64,000 nucleotides of DNA from Gordius sp. MW1. Its lineage: Eukaryota > Nematomorpha > Gordioida > Gordea > Gordiidae. Shown here piece after piece: positions 47,931 to 59,485 of this stretch; position 1 is the stretch's first letter, and every line of letters begins with the position of its first letter. The stretch spans positions 12,546,413-12,610,412 of the forward strand of contig OZ038533.1 in NCBI GenBank assembly GCA_964036665.1. The letters are read 5' to 3'. The notes beneath the pieces were generated by a model. It saw only the letters and a list, made by a program, of their open reading frames with translations, was not told where the DNA came from and did not search any database. A program made the position numbers and the translations under genes.

Positions 47931-49930
47931 TGTAAACCTTTATTTATAACTATCATAATTTATTGACTTGGGACCGTCGTAGTAAGTATGATATAATATC
48001 ACATGATATAATATGACACCCAAAAAAAAATCTATCCAAAATTGATGACTTAAATCTCACTATTTAAAAAGATGTACGCTTATGCCCTATCCTTAGATAT
48101 TATCTTTGCAACATCGTCAAAAACAAACCGCTGGCATGATCAAGTGTTCTAACCAAAAACCCAGATGGAAATTTATGGTAATGATATCAATGCCACTTGC
48201 TGCCCAGTGAAGAACAAAACAAGCATCTTCTTCAACCTCTTATATAAACAAACATCTTAACAAATAATATATCCTTATATCTGCCGAAGTTGCACAAGCT
48301 ATTAACTCTGTTATCAGAATTAATTTTCGGTCTAGACGAAATCCCTTAAATATTTATCTAGGATTTATTTAACTAAATAATCTTAATTCAACAAGCCTGA
48401 TGATATCCATAACATCAATAAAATATTAAAGCATAGAACTTTATTTATGGAGTCATACATTGTAATCTCGAAGTATCATATTGCCATTCGGGGGTCAGTA
48501 AATAGTTTTTAATACAACAAAATTTAGGCAACATTATGCACAAAATTTAACCCACAATTTGTGTGATGAAAGAATGCAAAGCGGTAAGCCATGGTATTAG
48601 ACTAATTATTACAGAAACTTCATTTGAATTACTCCTTGGTCAAATTGATTTTGCTAACAATTTTAATTATATTCGCAGGGAGATCATTTTAAAATACAAT
48701 GTACGAAAAGATGCAGCAAAACCACTCGATCATCGGTCTTTTGTTCCTATTAAAATTACAAACCAATTGGTCAAATTAGATTTTGCTATTTAAATTATTT
48801 TCATCCGAGGTTATTTTGGAAAAATGATTTGTTGGATCTTCCGTTATTTTGCTCCCAAGGAAATCTAATCCCTACTTGATAAAATTAAAATTTGCCAACG
48901 CTTTAAATTGGTAGGGATGTGTATTTTTCAAGAGCTTTCTTGAGTTTTATAACATTTTATTAAGTTTTATAATTTACTGATTCGTAGACATTTAGTAGAA
49001 AAATTCATTTTATCTCCCCTTATTTTGAATAGACATTTACAAATTGTCCAATAAATGCAACTTAACTCTTGGTAATTGGACGACGCTACACTTTGTGGTA
49101 ATCTCCGCGTGTTTTCGGACCTATTAGAATAATAAAAATTACAAACCAATTTAATTTTTAATTAAGTGAAAGGCTAAGTATTTACTTAATTTTTAGCCAT
49201 ATTAGCACCATTATACCGTAACCCTATTATATAGGCGCTTTTCGCTCCAGATCCTTTAGCGTAATTATTGTTCTTACAAACTATTGTGAAAAAATTTGCT
49301 ATTTAAAGCCCCAATTTGTCCATTTAGGTATAACGTAATGAATTATTATTATGGTTTATTAAAATTTTAAACTGTCGAAAAAATGTTATTGATCAAATCT
49401 GAGGTCTTAGACCATGGGGAAATTTTTAAAACATACTATTTAGTTGGTTAGCTGTCGTGAGTCTGTTTTGGGCCGGGCTGACCCATTAGTACATCCATTT
49501 TCCAATTTTTTTTGGCTGGGCTACAGCGGAAATTACGTTGGTGTATTGCACCAAAGTGGGACTTTACTTGTATCGATCTATTCGTTGTTTCTAACATTAC
49601 TGTGTCATTATTTATTGCTCGGTGTAAAAAAACTAAAAACCCAAGCTTAATTAAAAGATATTGCTTTCTTATAAATACAACTTCAGATTGTTAACGAATT
49701 CATGGTCACTTTCAAATGATTGTCCTCCTAATTATTTTGTATTAAATTGGTTTTTACGTGTGACACAATACAATTCAAGTTTATGCAATTTAAGAGGTGT
49801 AGGACCCTGGAAAAAATTAAAAAAACTTAATTATGGTAATAGGACTCTTGTTATGTTGCGCTCATAGAAATAACTAATTACCTTAAATAATTTGAGACGT
49901 AATTTTAGATGAAAATCTACAAATTTTATA
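47931..49930. other. Intergenic, nothing recognised
   Basis: AT-rich sequence. Open frames of 60-76 codons (for example 48563-48793 and 49444-49650) lack motifs, and I would not call them genes. Confidence 0.45.
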
Positions 49931-49936
49931 CTATTA

Positions 49937-52230
49937 CTAGCTGTACCCAGCCAAGCGTTGCTTTGGCTTAGTCCCTAATTAGCTAAATAACTATGTAGAA
50001 ACAATTTTTGAGTACAGCGTTTATAGTACGATGATGGTAGAATAATGGAGTTACCAATTTAGGCAGTGTCGGCGTTGTTCGCAATAGCATCTCGTAAGTG
50101 AATGTATTCTTTCGCATGCAGTTCCTGTTGATTGTACTCAAACGGTGTAAAGTTATCATCTAAGATGAATGTACTATGGCACACAAACATTCCCTTGAGG
50201 CATTGGACAGGACAGTTGGCAAAGCTCACGGCATCGTAGTATGACGTTGTCTTGACCGCGTCTAATCATCAAACGATATGCATAAAAACCCTTCGAGCTA
50301 ACCTTCTTGTTTGTTTCGGCTCCTGTAATAATGTGTAATCCAATTAATTATTAGTAATCGTGTTTTTAATAATGAATAAATTACCTGTTAGGAGATCTCG
50401 TTTTTCATCTTCAATCTCTAAGTGCAATGGATTATACAATATTTTTGGTTAGTCCATCTTTAGCCAACACAAACAAACTGGATGGTTTACCCACGCGAGA
50501 ACATGCCACGTATAGCTGTCCGTGGGAGCATGATGTGCCCAAACCTAAGCCACAAATAGACATCGTTTGACCTTGAGCCTTATTAATTGTCATTGCGAAT
50601 GCCAATTTAATTGGAAATTGAATACGTTTGAATTCAATCGGCACATCTGTGGGAATAAAAGGGATTCGTGGCAGCAATTATTTTAACCTCGGAGTCCATC
50701 TTGTCCTTTCCAAAATTATCGGATATTGGAGAGCGTCATATGAACGGTGGGTATCAGCAATGAATTGAAGATTGTTATCTCTTCTTCGAATCACGATTTG
50801 GCGCGAAGCCGTACTGTCCCCAACCATGATGCCGGCAACGTCGTCAACTACAGGTGCATTCTACGAATGTGCTCTCCAACTGGTGTTTTATCAGAATCGA
50901 TGACAATAGCGTAATTGCCATTTATTAATTTGGGCATGTGCGATTTAAATAATTTTAATAAATCATTGTGCTCATTCAACAGAACGTCCAGTTCGCTGAT
51001 GATGCGCCTGGCAAAAGGTGAATCGAGGTTGTTGTAGCCGCAACCTGCATCCACGCGATTAGCGAGTCGCGTTCGGAGTCGTCACCACCCATAAAGTAAA
51101 TTTGTAAAAATTTATAAGATTCGTTTGGCATCGGCAGCAATGAACCCACTTTGTGAAAAACCTGGCCTTTATTTTAAACGTTGAATTAAATTGTTGACCG
51201 TTTGCAGCATTATTTTGAACTATTTCTGTTGCTCCGAACGATGTCATTTGGTAGCATGAATTTAATGTCCGAATTGACTTCAGGAACAGGTTAGAATCAG
51301 GATCCGTACCGATAAGTAAACCGTGCAATGGTTCAGGTGATGTTTCAATTTCCGTTAGTCGAACTTTTCCTGATGCGCAACACATCACGGCCGACTCATT
51401 TTTATATTTAAGTGCAAGACAATGAGGACAAACCTTGTCCATAGTACCTATGACCACTTTAGAATGGGCCTAATATTCAACATCAGGCTCATACTGGAAT
51501 GCTAGTCGAAGGAATGAAGCCGATAATGCTCGATATACTTGTAGGCGGTGTAGGTCATATTCTCTACGTGTGTTGATTACAAATCGGCGAGCTTGTTTTT
51601 TTAATCGTCTTTGTTGATTTCGTTTATATCGTGCCTCTTGCGATTGTGATTCACGTATTTGGACCATTTTAACAGGCTTATCTGCATTGTTTTGTAGGAT
51701 TTGTTCGTCTGTTCTTTGTGCTCTTATTTTTTTCACGACCGCATTTTGTTTCGTTTGACGACCCAAATTGTTCCTTTTGCGTTTAGCTGGCATTGTTACC
51801 TCTAAATATAACATATTAAATATATCAAATTGAATTACTTAAAGGTGAAAAACATTAAACTATCGAATTCTCATGCAAGCTCGCCCTTGCTATATGGTGT
51901 TTTTATAAGTAGAACTTCAGCATTTTTATATATTAGATTATTTACTGTCGCATTTTACAGTATACATTTATGACGTAAATTGTTGCATTTTACAGTATTC
52001 CTGTGTGACGTCATGAGGTTGCTTTTGATTGACGTTTTATTAAACGTCAAAACATATAAAACTAAATAACTTGACCGTCTTATCACTTAGAGATATCGAA
52101 TATAGTTTAAAACCTAGGCTCAGACCTACCAAATATTCAAATATTGGCAGAAATTTTCATAAAAATTGGTCCAGCCGTTTCAAAGGAGTTTAACTACGCA
52201 CACCGTTTCACGAGAAATTTATATATTAGA
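49937..52230 (-). mobile_element. Helitron, minus strand, internally deleted and rearranged
   Basis: The 3' end on the minus strand is hairpin GCCAAAGCAACGCTTGGC, then TGGGTACAGCTAG (CTAG at 49940-49937), followed by T. The 5' end is either TCTAATATATAAATTTCTCG at 52230 or TCTAATATATAAAAATGC at 51937; both look like genuine Helitron 5' termini. The 3' end is almost the same as that of the 24042-27923 element, so the two are related. Confidence 0.85.
50040..51814 (-). pseudogene. Helitron Rep/helicase pieces in scrambled order
   Basis: Order along the minus strand: Rep N-terminus with basic start (MPAKRKRNNLGRQ) and zinc-binding segment (KVCPHCLALKYKNES ... CCASGKVRLTE) at 51814-51059. Then LLNEHNDLLKLFKSHMPK and KTPVGEHIRRMHLAPVVDDV down to YDALQYPII (51054-50710). 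Then the helicase C-terminus LPRIPFIPTDVPIEFKRIQF and TINKAQGQTMSICGLGLG (50677-50432). After its stop comes a middle Rep piece (ETNKKVSSKGFYAYRLMIR ... [10 protein letters not shown]) at 50322-50060. The HUH site and the helicase Walker core are absent. Confidence 0.85.
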
Positions 52231-52685
52231 TTACAAAGAAAATTTCCCTTCGTAGTTAACATGCTTATTTAAACTTACTTCAGATTCCTTTGAAACTGGG
52301 AGTGTTAATATTACTAGAAAATAGCATAATGATAGAATACAAATAATTAACACTCAAAATGATAGTTGCAAAGCGTTTTGTACCTTTTATTCATGCATGC
52401 CTCATTTCTCTTACTTTAAATTCTATTATCTGTGAAAACCGAGTGTGCTAATTTTACAGTAGAGATTAATTGATCGAATTCAACTAAGAACTAATAGTCC
52501 TTATGGTATAGTAAATTGATTTTATTCTGCTTTAAAATTGATGAAGTTGGAATCGGCAAAGCTAAAATTATAAAATTCTGGCCTGCAAATGGCTTATAAA
52601 TGTGCCGGCATAGATGGGTTTTTTTAATATGGGTCGGACTAACCAAACGGGTTGGGGCAGGCCTAGCTATAAGTGGGCCATGGCA

Positions 52686-52990
52686 TAGGCCTTTCTAAGG
52701 GAGGGCATAGGGTAATTATCAATGTTAACCTAATTTACCAATTCAAAAACGAAAAAAAATTTCGAATCAAAATTTGGCCAATGGTCATTTTTTTCATTGG
52801 TCAGTAGCCAGGACAAGGTCAAAAAGTCATATTATCAATGGTATTAACAAGAACAATATATTAATTTAATTTAAAAAAAATTTGCCCTCTCCGGGTATCG
52901 AACCAGCAATTAAGATACATGTTGGATGGACGGACGGACGGACGGTCAACAAAAAGCGAGCCCATAAATTGCATAGCAATTAAAATATGT
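52686..52990 (-). repeat. SINE-like dispersed repeat, short copy
   Basis: Same body as the 5105-5905 repeat: GGGAGGGCATAGGGTAATT, GGTCATTTTTTTCATTGGTC, ATTATCAATGGTATTAAC, then TTGCCCTCTCCGGGTATCGAA. The minus-strand B box is mutated (TTCGATACCC). It is followed by four GGAC repeats at about 52928-52945 and ends CCCATAAATTGCATAGCAATT. Confidence 0.6.
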
Positions 52991-53030
52991 TAAAAAATTA
53001 CATTTATGGGCCATTCCATGTCGAATCGCC

Positions 53031-54475
53031 AAAAAAAAAAGACGATTTTTGACCGACCATCTCAGATGTGGATAATTTTTGGTAAGATTGTAGGCCTATA
53101 TCTTAGAGTAATTTCTGAAAACTTTAGCCATGACCTATATTTTTTAAGTTATTGACTTTCACAGGGCCAAAATCACGCTCAAGAGCGTTTTATAGATTTT
53201 ACTATTTTTGTCATATTTTTGAAACTAATGGCGCTATTCACTTAAAATTTGGTGCTTTTTGTTCCTAAAAAATTCTTATCGAAATGATTTAACGAAAAAC
53301 CTCAAACTTTTGTGGTTAATTTTTTGTGGTCAAATTAGTGAAAAAACATAAAACCCTATTTTGCCTCCATATGAAATCACCAATTTCACAATGTGCACTC
53401 CTTTATGATCTATTATCATATTTCGATCATAAAAAGTTTGAGGTCGACTATGAGATGGTCAAGAATACAAAAAATTCCATTTTCACCAAAAATATTTTTA
53501 GATGGCGGTATAATCAATTATTAAAAGAACCGTAATGACGTTCGTTTTTATTATATTGCAAATTTATAAAGAATTTACATGGTAAATAAATGATATTGGA
53601 ATAAAAATAAACTTAAATTTTTATCTTTTTTATGCGCGATGAATTATCAGAGTTTGAAAATTAAATTATGAATCTTAACATAAATGATATAGGGGTAGAC
53701 TAAATTCACTGTGGGGCTGGGAAAAAATCAATATTAACACGATGTCAAAATTGCTTAAGTATTTTGTTGTACTGCAAATCCTACCTAAATATATAACAAA
53801 ATTTGACGATGAAAGGTGTTTGCTAGCTGTGACCATATTTTATTTTAATTAAAATTAAAGTTATTTTCAAACCCGGATAATTGCCCATTCACGCATAGAA
53901 AAGATCAAAATTTAAATTTATTCCAATATTATATATTTACCATGTATATTCTCTATATATTTGCAATTTGATAAAAAACAAACGTCCTAATATGATCATT
54001 TAATAATTGATTATACGGCCATCTAGAAATATTTTTGGTGAAAATGTAATTTTTCGAATTCTTGACCTAGCCGACCTCAAACTTTTAGGATTGTTATATG
54101 ATAATGAGTCATAAAGGAGTGCACATATGGTGATTTCATATGGAGGTAAAATAGGTGTTAATGAAATTTGACCACAAAAAATTAAACGCAAACGTTTGAA
54201 ATGTTAAATTATTTTAAAAGAGAATTTTTTTGGAATAAATTGCACCAAAATTTAAGTGAATAGCCCCATCATTTTCATAAATATGACAAGAAATAGTAAA
54301 ATTTGTAAAACGCGCTTTGATTTTGGCCCTTTGAACGTCCATAACTTAAAAAACATTGGCCCAAAATGGCCGAAATTACTATAATACATGAGGCCTACTG
54401 AGGCCACCCTCACCAAAAATTACCCATATCTGAGATGGTCGGTCGAATACGTTTTGATCCGGAATTCAAAAAAAA
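53031..54475. repeat. Large palindrome: inverted arms of about 640 bp around a 180-bp spacer
   Basis: The left arm (53031-53675) reads GACCGACCATCTCAGATGTG ... TTATTGACTTTCACAGGGCC ... TTTTGTGGTCAAATT ... CTCCATATGAAATCACC ... CATGGTAAAT. The right arm (53855-54475) is its reverse complement with many substitutions and small gaps. No long open frame. Two weak frames share a CALLYD-LSY string only because they come from opposite arms. Probably a non-autonomous DNA element with very long inverted repeats; the superfamily was not identified. Confidence 0.85.
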
Positions 54476-55020
54476 AGATTTGTCTCAGCGTGTTTTTTAG
54501 TGTCAGGTTTTTAAACTCTGAGCCCAGCTTGCAATGAATAACTTAAAAATGAAGCGCTGTTCAAGTTTGTAGCTCAAATTTTAATAAAAATATCCGACAA
54601 CCGTTTTCAATTCTAATTTCGCCAAGGGCAAAGTGAGTTATTGCCTTCAGCCCGACTCAACACTTTCAACCCAAACCCGAAAGCTTTTTAAAATTTTCAG
54701 CCTAGGTCTGGGTCGAGTCACATGTAGAAGCCTTTAGAGGGGAAGGGAAAGAAGGCGTCCCAAGTTACACTATGGCAATTCTTTAAAATTTAATAAGAAT
54801 GAATACATCTTAAATTATTGTAATGTCTTAAATATTCAAAGATGAGGGGAATAATGGCATTTTAATAGATTTTAATGTAACAGTGAAACAGCAAAATTCA
54901 ATTCCGATAAACTTTCCACCGGGGATCTAATAAGTGTAATCTAGTAGAATCAATTCCTAAAATTTTACCATCATAGTAACTCTCACACCCGCATTATTCC
55001 CAGGTTACTGCATGATTGCT

Positions 55021-55170
55021 CATGGGCGTACCCAGGGGGGAAGTACGAAAAAAAAATTTTCAATGCAAAAACATTGAAAAATTAAAAAAATTCTATGTTT
55101 TGCCCCCCTCTAAATGAACTTTTAAGCGTTTTGCCCCCCCCCCCTAATTCAAAACCTGGGTACGCCCATG
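55021..55170. mobile_element. hAT-type MITE with perfect 8-bp target duplication
   Basis: The inverted ends CATGGGCGTACCCAGG and CCTGGGTACGCCCATG are perfect complements. TGATTGCT flanks both sides exactly (55013-55020 and 55171-55178). The interior of about 118 bp has A-rich DNA and C runs (CCCCCC at 55103-55140). Related to the 22630-22759 element. Confidence 0.88.
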
Positions 55171-55589
55171 TGATTGCTTGTTTAAAATTGTACCTATAGT
55201 GATAGATGTAACAAACAGAAATGAGTTTCACATTTTACTCATGTTGTTATAGAAATCAAAGGTAAAGCAAGTAGTTGTCGCAAAGAATGATAATATTTGA
55301 ACGGAAAAGGAGTCCTAATAATAAGTTGTTATGGCTAAAAACGAACTTGGAAGGGGTGAACGGTAAAAATTCTACGATTTGCCCACCCTCCGACAACGAA
55401 ACTGATGGAAGGGTAAACATAGCTGGGGCGCATACGCTTGAAAACTGCTATCGCCAGAATCGTGATAATTTGTGGAAAAATTGGGGGCGTTATCATAGTT
55501 TTGGTTCTAAGATGGTACAGGAGGAGCCATGGTTTCGGAATTGCGTTGGTACAATGGGTCTAATTCTATGTGCTATTCAAGTAACAATA

Positions 55590-56290
55590 ATAATTAAGTG
55601 TTTTTAATTAATTTATATGACCCAGAACCCGCATCTAATATTTTTTGGACACTAACAAGTTTAAAATAACATTAGATCTTCAATTTCCATCTTACAAGTA
55701 ACAGAGTGATGTTTATATCTAATTTGCAGGGAGTTATTTAGCCAGTTTCGCAATTATCTGTATAAAGCTACTGCATAGAGAAGTTAACAAAGAAAATTAT
55801 AAACGAGAATAAGCAGCTGAAATAAATAGCAATCAACAATGATTTTGGCCTCGGCCGGGATCAGACAAAGAAGAAGGAAGCACCGGTCATCATTAATTTG
55901 CAGGGAATTATTTAGCAGTTTCGCAATTATCGTCATAAAGCAACAACCTAGACAAGTTGCCAAAAGAAAATATATAAAGGCAATAAATAGTCGGGCACAA
56001 AAACAAAAATGGAATTTGGGCTCGGGCGAAAAAATTAAGCCAACCAGCGGTCATTAGCTAGTCTATATGCGAAAGCAAAGTAAAAATCTTTTATAGAAGA
56101 ATAAGTCAACAGCCATTAACAACCCGTATAAGTTTGCACAGCAATTATTAAAATGGACAGTACAGACCGGAGGGACAACGAATCTACAAGTGTTAGAATG
56201 ATGATTATGTAAATAATTTATATTAATTCGCAATTACATTTAAGTGTTTAATTAGTCTATATGGCCCAGAACCCGACATTTTTCTCAAAA
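55590..56290. repeat. Local direct duplications
   Basis: TTTGCAGGGA-TTATTTAGC...TTTCGCAATTATC occurs at 55724-55760 and 55897-55935. TTTAATTA-TTATATG-CCCAGAACCCG occurs at 55603-55632 and 56248-56275. This suggests repeated local duplication; the small arginine-rich frame at 55839-56057 lies across it and is not supported as a gene. Confidence 0.5.
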
Positions 56291-56464
56291 TTCAAATGCT
56301 ATTAGGTAAAAATGATCCATAAAATATACAATAAACAAATATAAAATAATACCAACAAAAAACTCTTCATCAAGTTCGTCAAAAGCAAACAAGGGCAGCC
56401 ATGTATTAGATATAATTATATTTTGCTATTAAAATGCCGAGTTTTGACTTAAACAAAGCTGGGT

Positions 56465-57094
56465 GATTATTTGAGTTTAGCTGATCTCTTTCCTATCAAT
56501 TTAATAAACGCCAATGCTTTCTTGCCAAAAGTGGCCGAACAGGAATCTTTTACTGGGATAAATTTTTTAGATTGCGCAATAGCTCGGTATTTAAGTGTTT
56601 TGCGATCTTCCGCATAAGATAGTGGGTAGTTGTTATTAGATGGCGCGATGATATCAACACAGGGAAAATCATCTAGGAACCTACCATCCTCCTTGGGAAT
56701 TATAGCGCTCCGTCGAGACGCAATTTACCTTCTCGGGAAGTATCGGATAGTAAGATAATGGGCCGGTTTGGCTTTCAGAAAGCCGATTGAATCAAAAGGT
56801 TTATGATTTCCTTGTTGCAATTTTTGCAAGGATATTTTTGGTAGCTTTAATACCTGGTTGGGGCTTTGGCATACGAAACTTCTGGATTTGAGAGCAGAAG
56901 TCCTGACTATTTACTTGAGATACATTAAGGCCATTCGTGACCAAGTTAATCGTATTCGTAAGTGACCTGAGATTGAAATTTTGCACAGTTTCAAAACTCG
57001 AAAGTAGGTAAGCGACGGAGCGTGATACTATAATGGCATCCCAATCTCGTTGTTTGGCTGACTTTGGTTTCTCATGCCAAGACCATATGCCCAT
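56465..57094 (-). pseudogene. Unidentified decayed coding region, possibly retroelement-derived
   Basis: Minus-strand frames 57094-56801 (SRSVAYLLSSFETVQNFN, NGLNVSQVNSQDFCSQIQK) and about 56645-56470 (PLSYAEDRKTLKYRAIAQSK, SATFGKKALAFIKLIGKRS) look protein-like. A frameshift and stop near 56730 separate them. The TFG...A..FIK.IG pattern recalls C-terminal segments seen near retroelement genes, but I could not assign a family. It may also be a host pseudogene. Confidence 0.35.
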
Positions 57095-57244
57095 TTCGGT
57101 TAAAAATCTTGTGATTGAGAAGTTATATTAAAAACAAGATCCCTTCACTGATTAAAAGAACGAGATAAAAGGCACAAGGGAAATTGTCAATGTGAACTCC
57201 TAAGCCTCCAAATTTGTTTGGAAGGGTGGCGTGTAAATAACTGA

Positions 57245-58140
57245 TATTATTTATAATTATAAATACATAAAGAAAATAAGCGAATAATGGTAATGATAAT
57301 ATTAATATGATCAAAGGAATTAAAAAGATTATAAGAAGTATATGTTTGTATGATGATAATAATCTAATCAGAAGTATAACATGATCAATTAAATAGAACA
57401 AGAAGAAGGATAATTAAAATGAATCTTTATTAACTAATAGGGCCAGGGTTGGGGACATCTAACGAACAAAAGAATTTAATATAATAAAAACATCTAATTT
57501 TTACCAAATCGACTTTTGTTTACAATATTAAAACATATAATCATAGCAAAAATATAATCTGTAGAAAATGATATACAAATAAAAGTTATACTAAATTAAC
57601 CTATTATTCTTTCACGTATTCACATATACGACCATTCCCTTTAAAAAAATTGAAGGCTCCATCTGTTTTTGTTCTTGGACATTCTCATGTGCTCCATCAA
57701 CGTAACATTCAATAAAATCATGAAGCAGCTTGGTGGGCTAGCTGTGAAGGTGAGGTGGAAAATAGTAGAGAAAATATGTAGAGTTTGAGGGAGAAGATAT
57801 AGCAAAGTGATTCTGGGGAAGCTAGTTCCAAGGGTTGAAATGATATGTGGTTTTTTCATTTGAAGGATTAGGTTGTTCATGGCAAACGAGATGTCTTGAG
57901 TTACCTAATTTATGAACTGTGGGAATTATCCTATTTATAAATAATACATAAGGGAAATATGTTTGTAAGGTAATGATAATAGTAAAATGATCAAGGAAAT
58001 TAAAAGGATTATAAGAAGTATATGTTTGTATGATGATGATAATTATCTAATCAGAAGTATAACATGATCTATAACTAAATAGAACAAGAGGGATAATTAA
58101 AATGAATCTTTATTAACTAATAGGGCTAGGGTTAAGGAGA
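57245..58140. repeat. Direct repeats of about 200 bp flanking 480 bp
   Basis: 57245-57452 and 57930-58135 share TTATAAGAAGTATATGTTTG, TAATCAGAAGTATAACATGAT, AAATAGAACAAGA and GAATCTTTATTAACTAATAG. They bracket 57453-57929. Their size would allow LTRs of a small element, but no retroviral-type genes, tRNA-primer site or TG...CA ends were confirmed. The hydrophobic frame 57123-57401 (minus) lies in the repeat and is not called. Confidence 0.55.
57463..57640. repeat. Dispersed AT-rich repeat, copy 1
   Basis: GAACAAAAGAA ... AATTTTTACCAAATCG-CTTTTG ... ACATATAATCATAGCAAAAA ... TATTCACATATACGAC matches 60067-60250 with small indels in the same orientation. Confidence 0.65.
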
Positions 58141-58240
58141 TCCATACACTAAATAGACTGCTCATGCCATATGTTCCATATGATAAATTGTGTGTCATAT
58201 TTTTAGCCATTTAAAAGAGTACAACTGGTGTATTTCAACT

Positions 58241-58574
58241 ATGCCATTTTGCGCTGTTCCATATTGTTCTAATAAAACAACTCAGGATAAACAATATTCT
58301 TATCTAAGTAAGTAAGATTTGTTAATATAGATCATATTTTTTTTACAATTTTACATGTTTTTTATACAATTTTAGGTTTCCAATGAAAAATCCCCAATTT
58401 CTCAAAATATGGATTCATAAGATAAAAAGAAAATTCCAACCAACAATCCATTCTAGAGTATGCTCTTATCATATTAAAAGGGATATGTTCTATCCAACTT
58501 CGACAAACTATCATCAATTGAGAGAAGATGTCATTCCAACGATTTATGATTTTCTAGCACAAGTAAACCAATAA
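58241..58574 (+). CDS. Short THAP-type zinc-finger protein, two exons, 89 aa
   Basis: Exon 1 is 58241-58311 and exon 2 is 58376-58574, joined across a 64-bp GTAAGA...TTTTAG intron; the junction rebuilds a lysine (YLS-K-FP). Seen: MPFCAVPYCS at the N-terminus, the FP motif, a tryptophan in FLKIWIHKIK, and CSYH, which together give the C2CH zinc ligands and the AVP/FP landmarks of a THAP DNA-binding domain. The product stops about 25 residues after the domain, so there is no transposase or other effector region. It may be a small host regulator, or a fragment of a THAP-containing gene or transposon whose later exons were not recognised. The ATG is the natural THAP start. Confidence 0.75.
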
Positions 58575-59320
58575 ACTTTCATTATTAAGATTATTATTTA
58601 CAAAACTAAATATTATGTTGTTTTGCTATATACATTATTTCTAGAAAATACTATAAGTGATGTGCATGCTCATCTTTATGCCTCGATCATATAATAAGCG
58701 ATTAAAATAAAATTGTCCTATGGGAAATAATTCACGAACTCAATGTAGAAAGAATTAACACGCTAAATACAAAATATAAACATATAAAGCAAAGTACAAC
58801 ATCAAATTTTTTATTGCTTTGCTTTACACATTTTGCCTATATAAATATACTGTCAAATAAATTAATACACGACTAAAGAATTATTTAATTTGTAAATTGC
58901 CACAAGTTTGTTTTTTTATTAAAGGTGCTAAAAACTTTTTTTGGTCCTACCGCAAAATCCCATTTCTGGCAAATGGCCGTTTTTGGACTTCAATCAAAAC
59001 CCCAACCCGCCCTGAAAATCTGTTTTATTTTTGCGCCTGAACATATTTTAGCGCATCTAGCTTTTCACTTATTTGGGAAAACTAACCTAAAGCGGTTTAG
59101 CCAGTGCTATCTGGCCAAATTTTTTCGAAAGATTAAATACTAACTTTTTTGACCTAAAAGGATTAAAATTAAAGATTAAAAGTTTCATTTGAAAAAATCA
59201 TTCGACTTTTAAATAATATAGGAAATTAGATTTCAGTTGTGATAATAAAATATTGCATATTTTTTTTAATATGCAATTAAATTAATGCTTATATTTTGAT
59301 AGTGGTTGATAATTTAAGAT
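58575..59320. other. Intergenic, nothing recognised
   Basis: AT-rich sequence. The 72-codon frame at 58925-59143 has no recognisable features and includes G/C-richer, possibly repeat-derived text. Confidence 0.4.
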
Positions 59321-59324
59321 AGCA

Positions 59325-59485
59325 TAAATTCGGGCCTAACGGGCAAATTTAATATTTCGGGCCGGGCAGTTCGGGCGGCTTTGATGTTTCGGGCGGGCCC
59401 GGGCGGGCACCTAGAAGGTTCGGGCGGGCAATGAAGTTAAAAAATTGAACCGGGCCGGGCATAAAATTTCTAACAAATCTGACCT
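59325..59485. repeat. G/C-rich dispersed repeat, best single copy
   Basis: Reads GCATAAATTCGGGCCTAACG, then TTTCGGGCCGGGCAGTTCGG, TTTCGGGCGGGCCCGGGCGG, GTTCGGGCGGGCAATGAAG, GAACCGGGCCGGGC and ACAAATCTGACCTCTG. The same ordered blocks occur at 37135-37450. Confidence 0.7.

Noticed and set aside
50323-50384. A genuine Helitron intron
   Set aside because: GT...AG and frame fit, but the upstream segment follows a stop codon and is not clearly Rep; reported only as a curiosity.
57123-57401. Hydrophobic 92-codon frame resembling a membrane protein
   Set aside because: Translation of AT-rich repeat sequence; the second repeat copy at 57930-58135 does not keep the frame.
57245-58140. LTR retrotransposon
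   Set aside because: Direct repeats are present, but no gag/pol, primer-binding site, polypurine tract or TG...CA ends were found.
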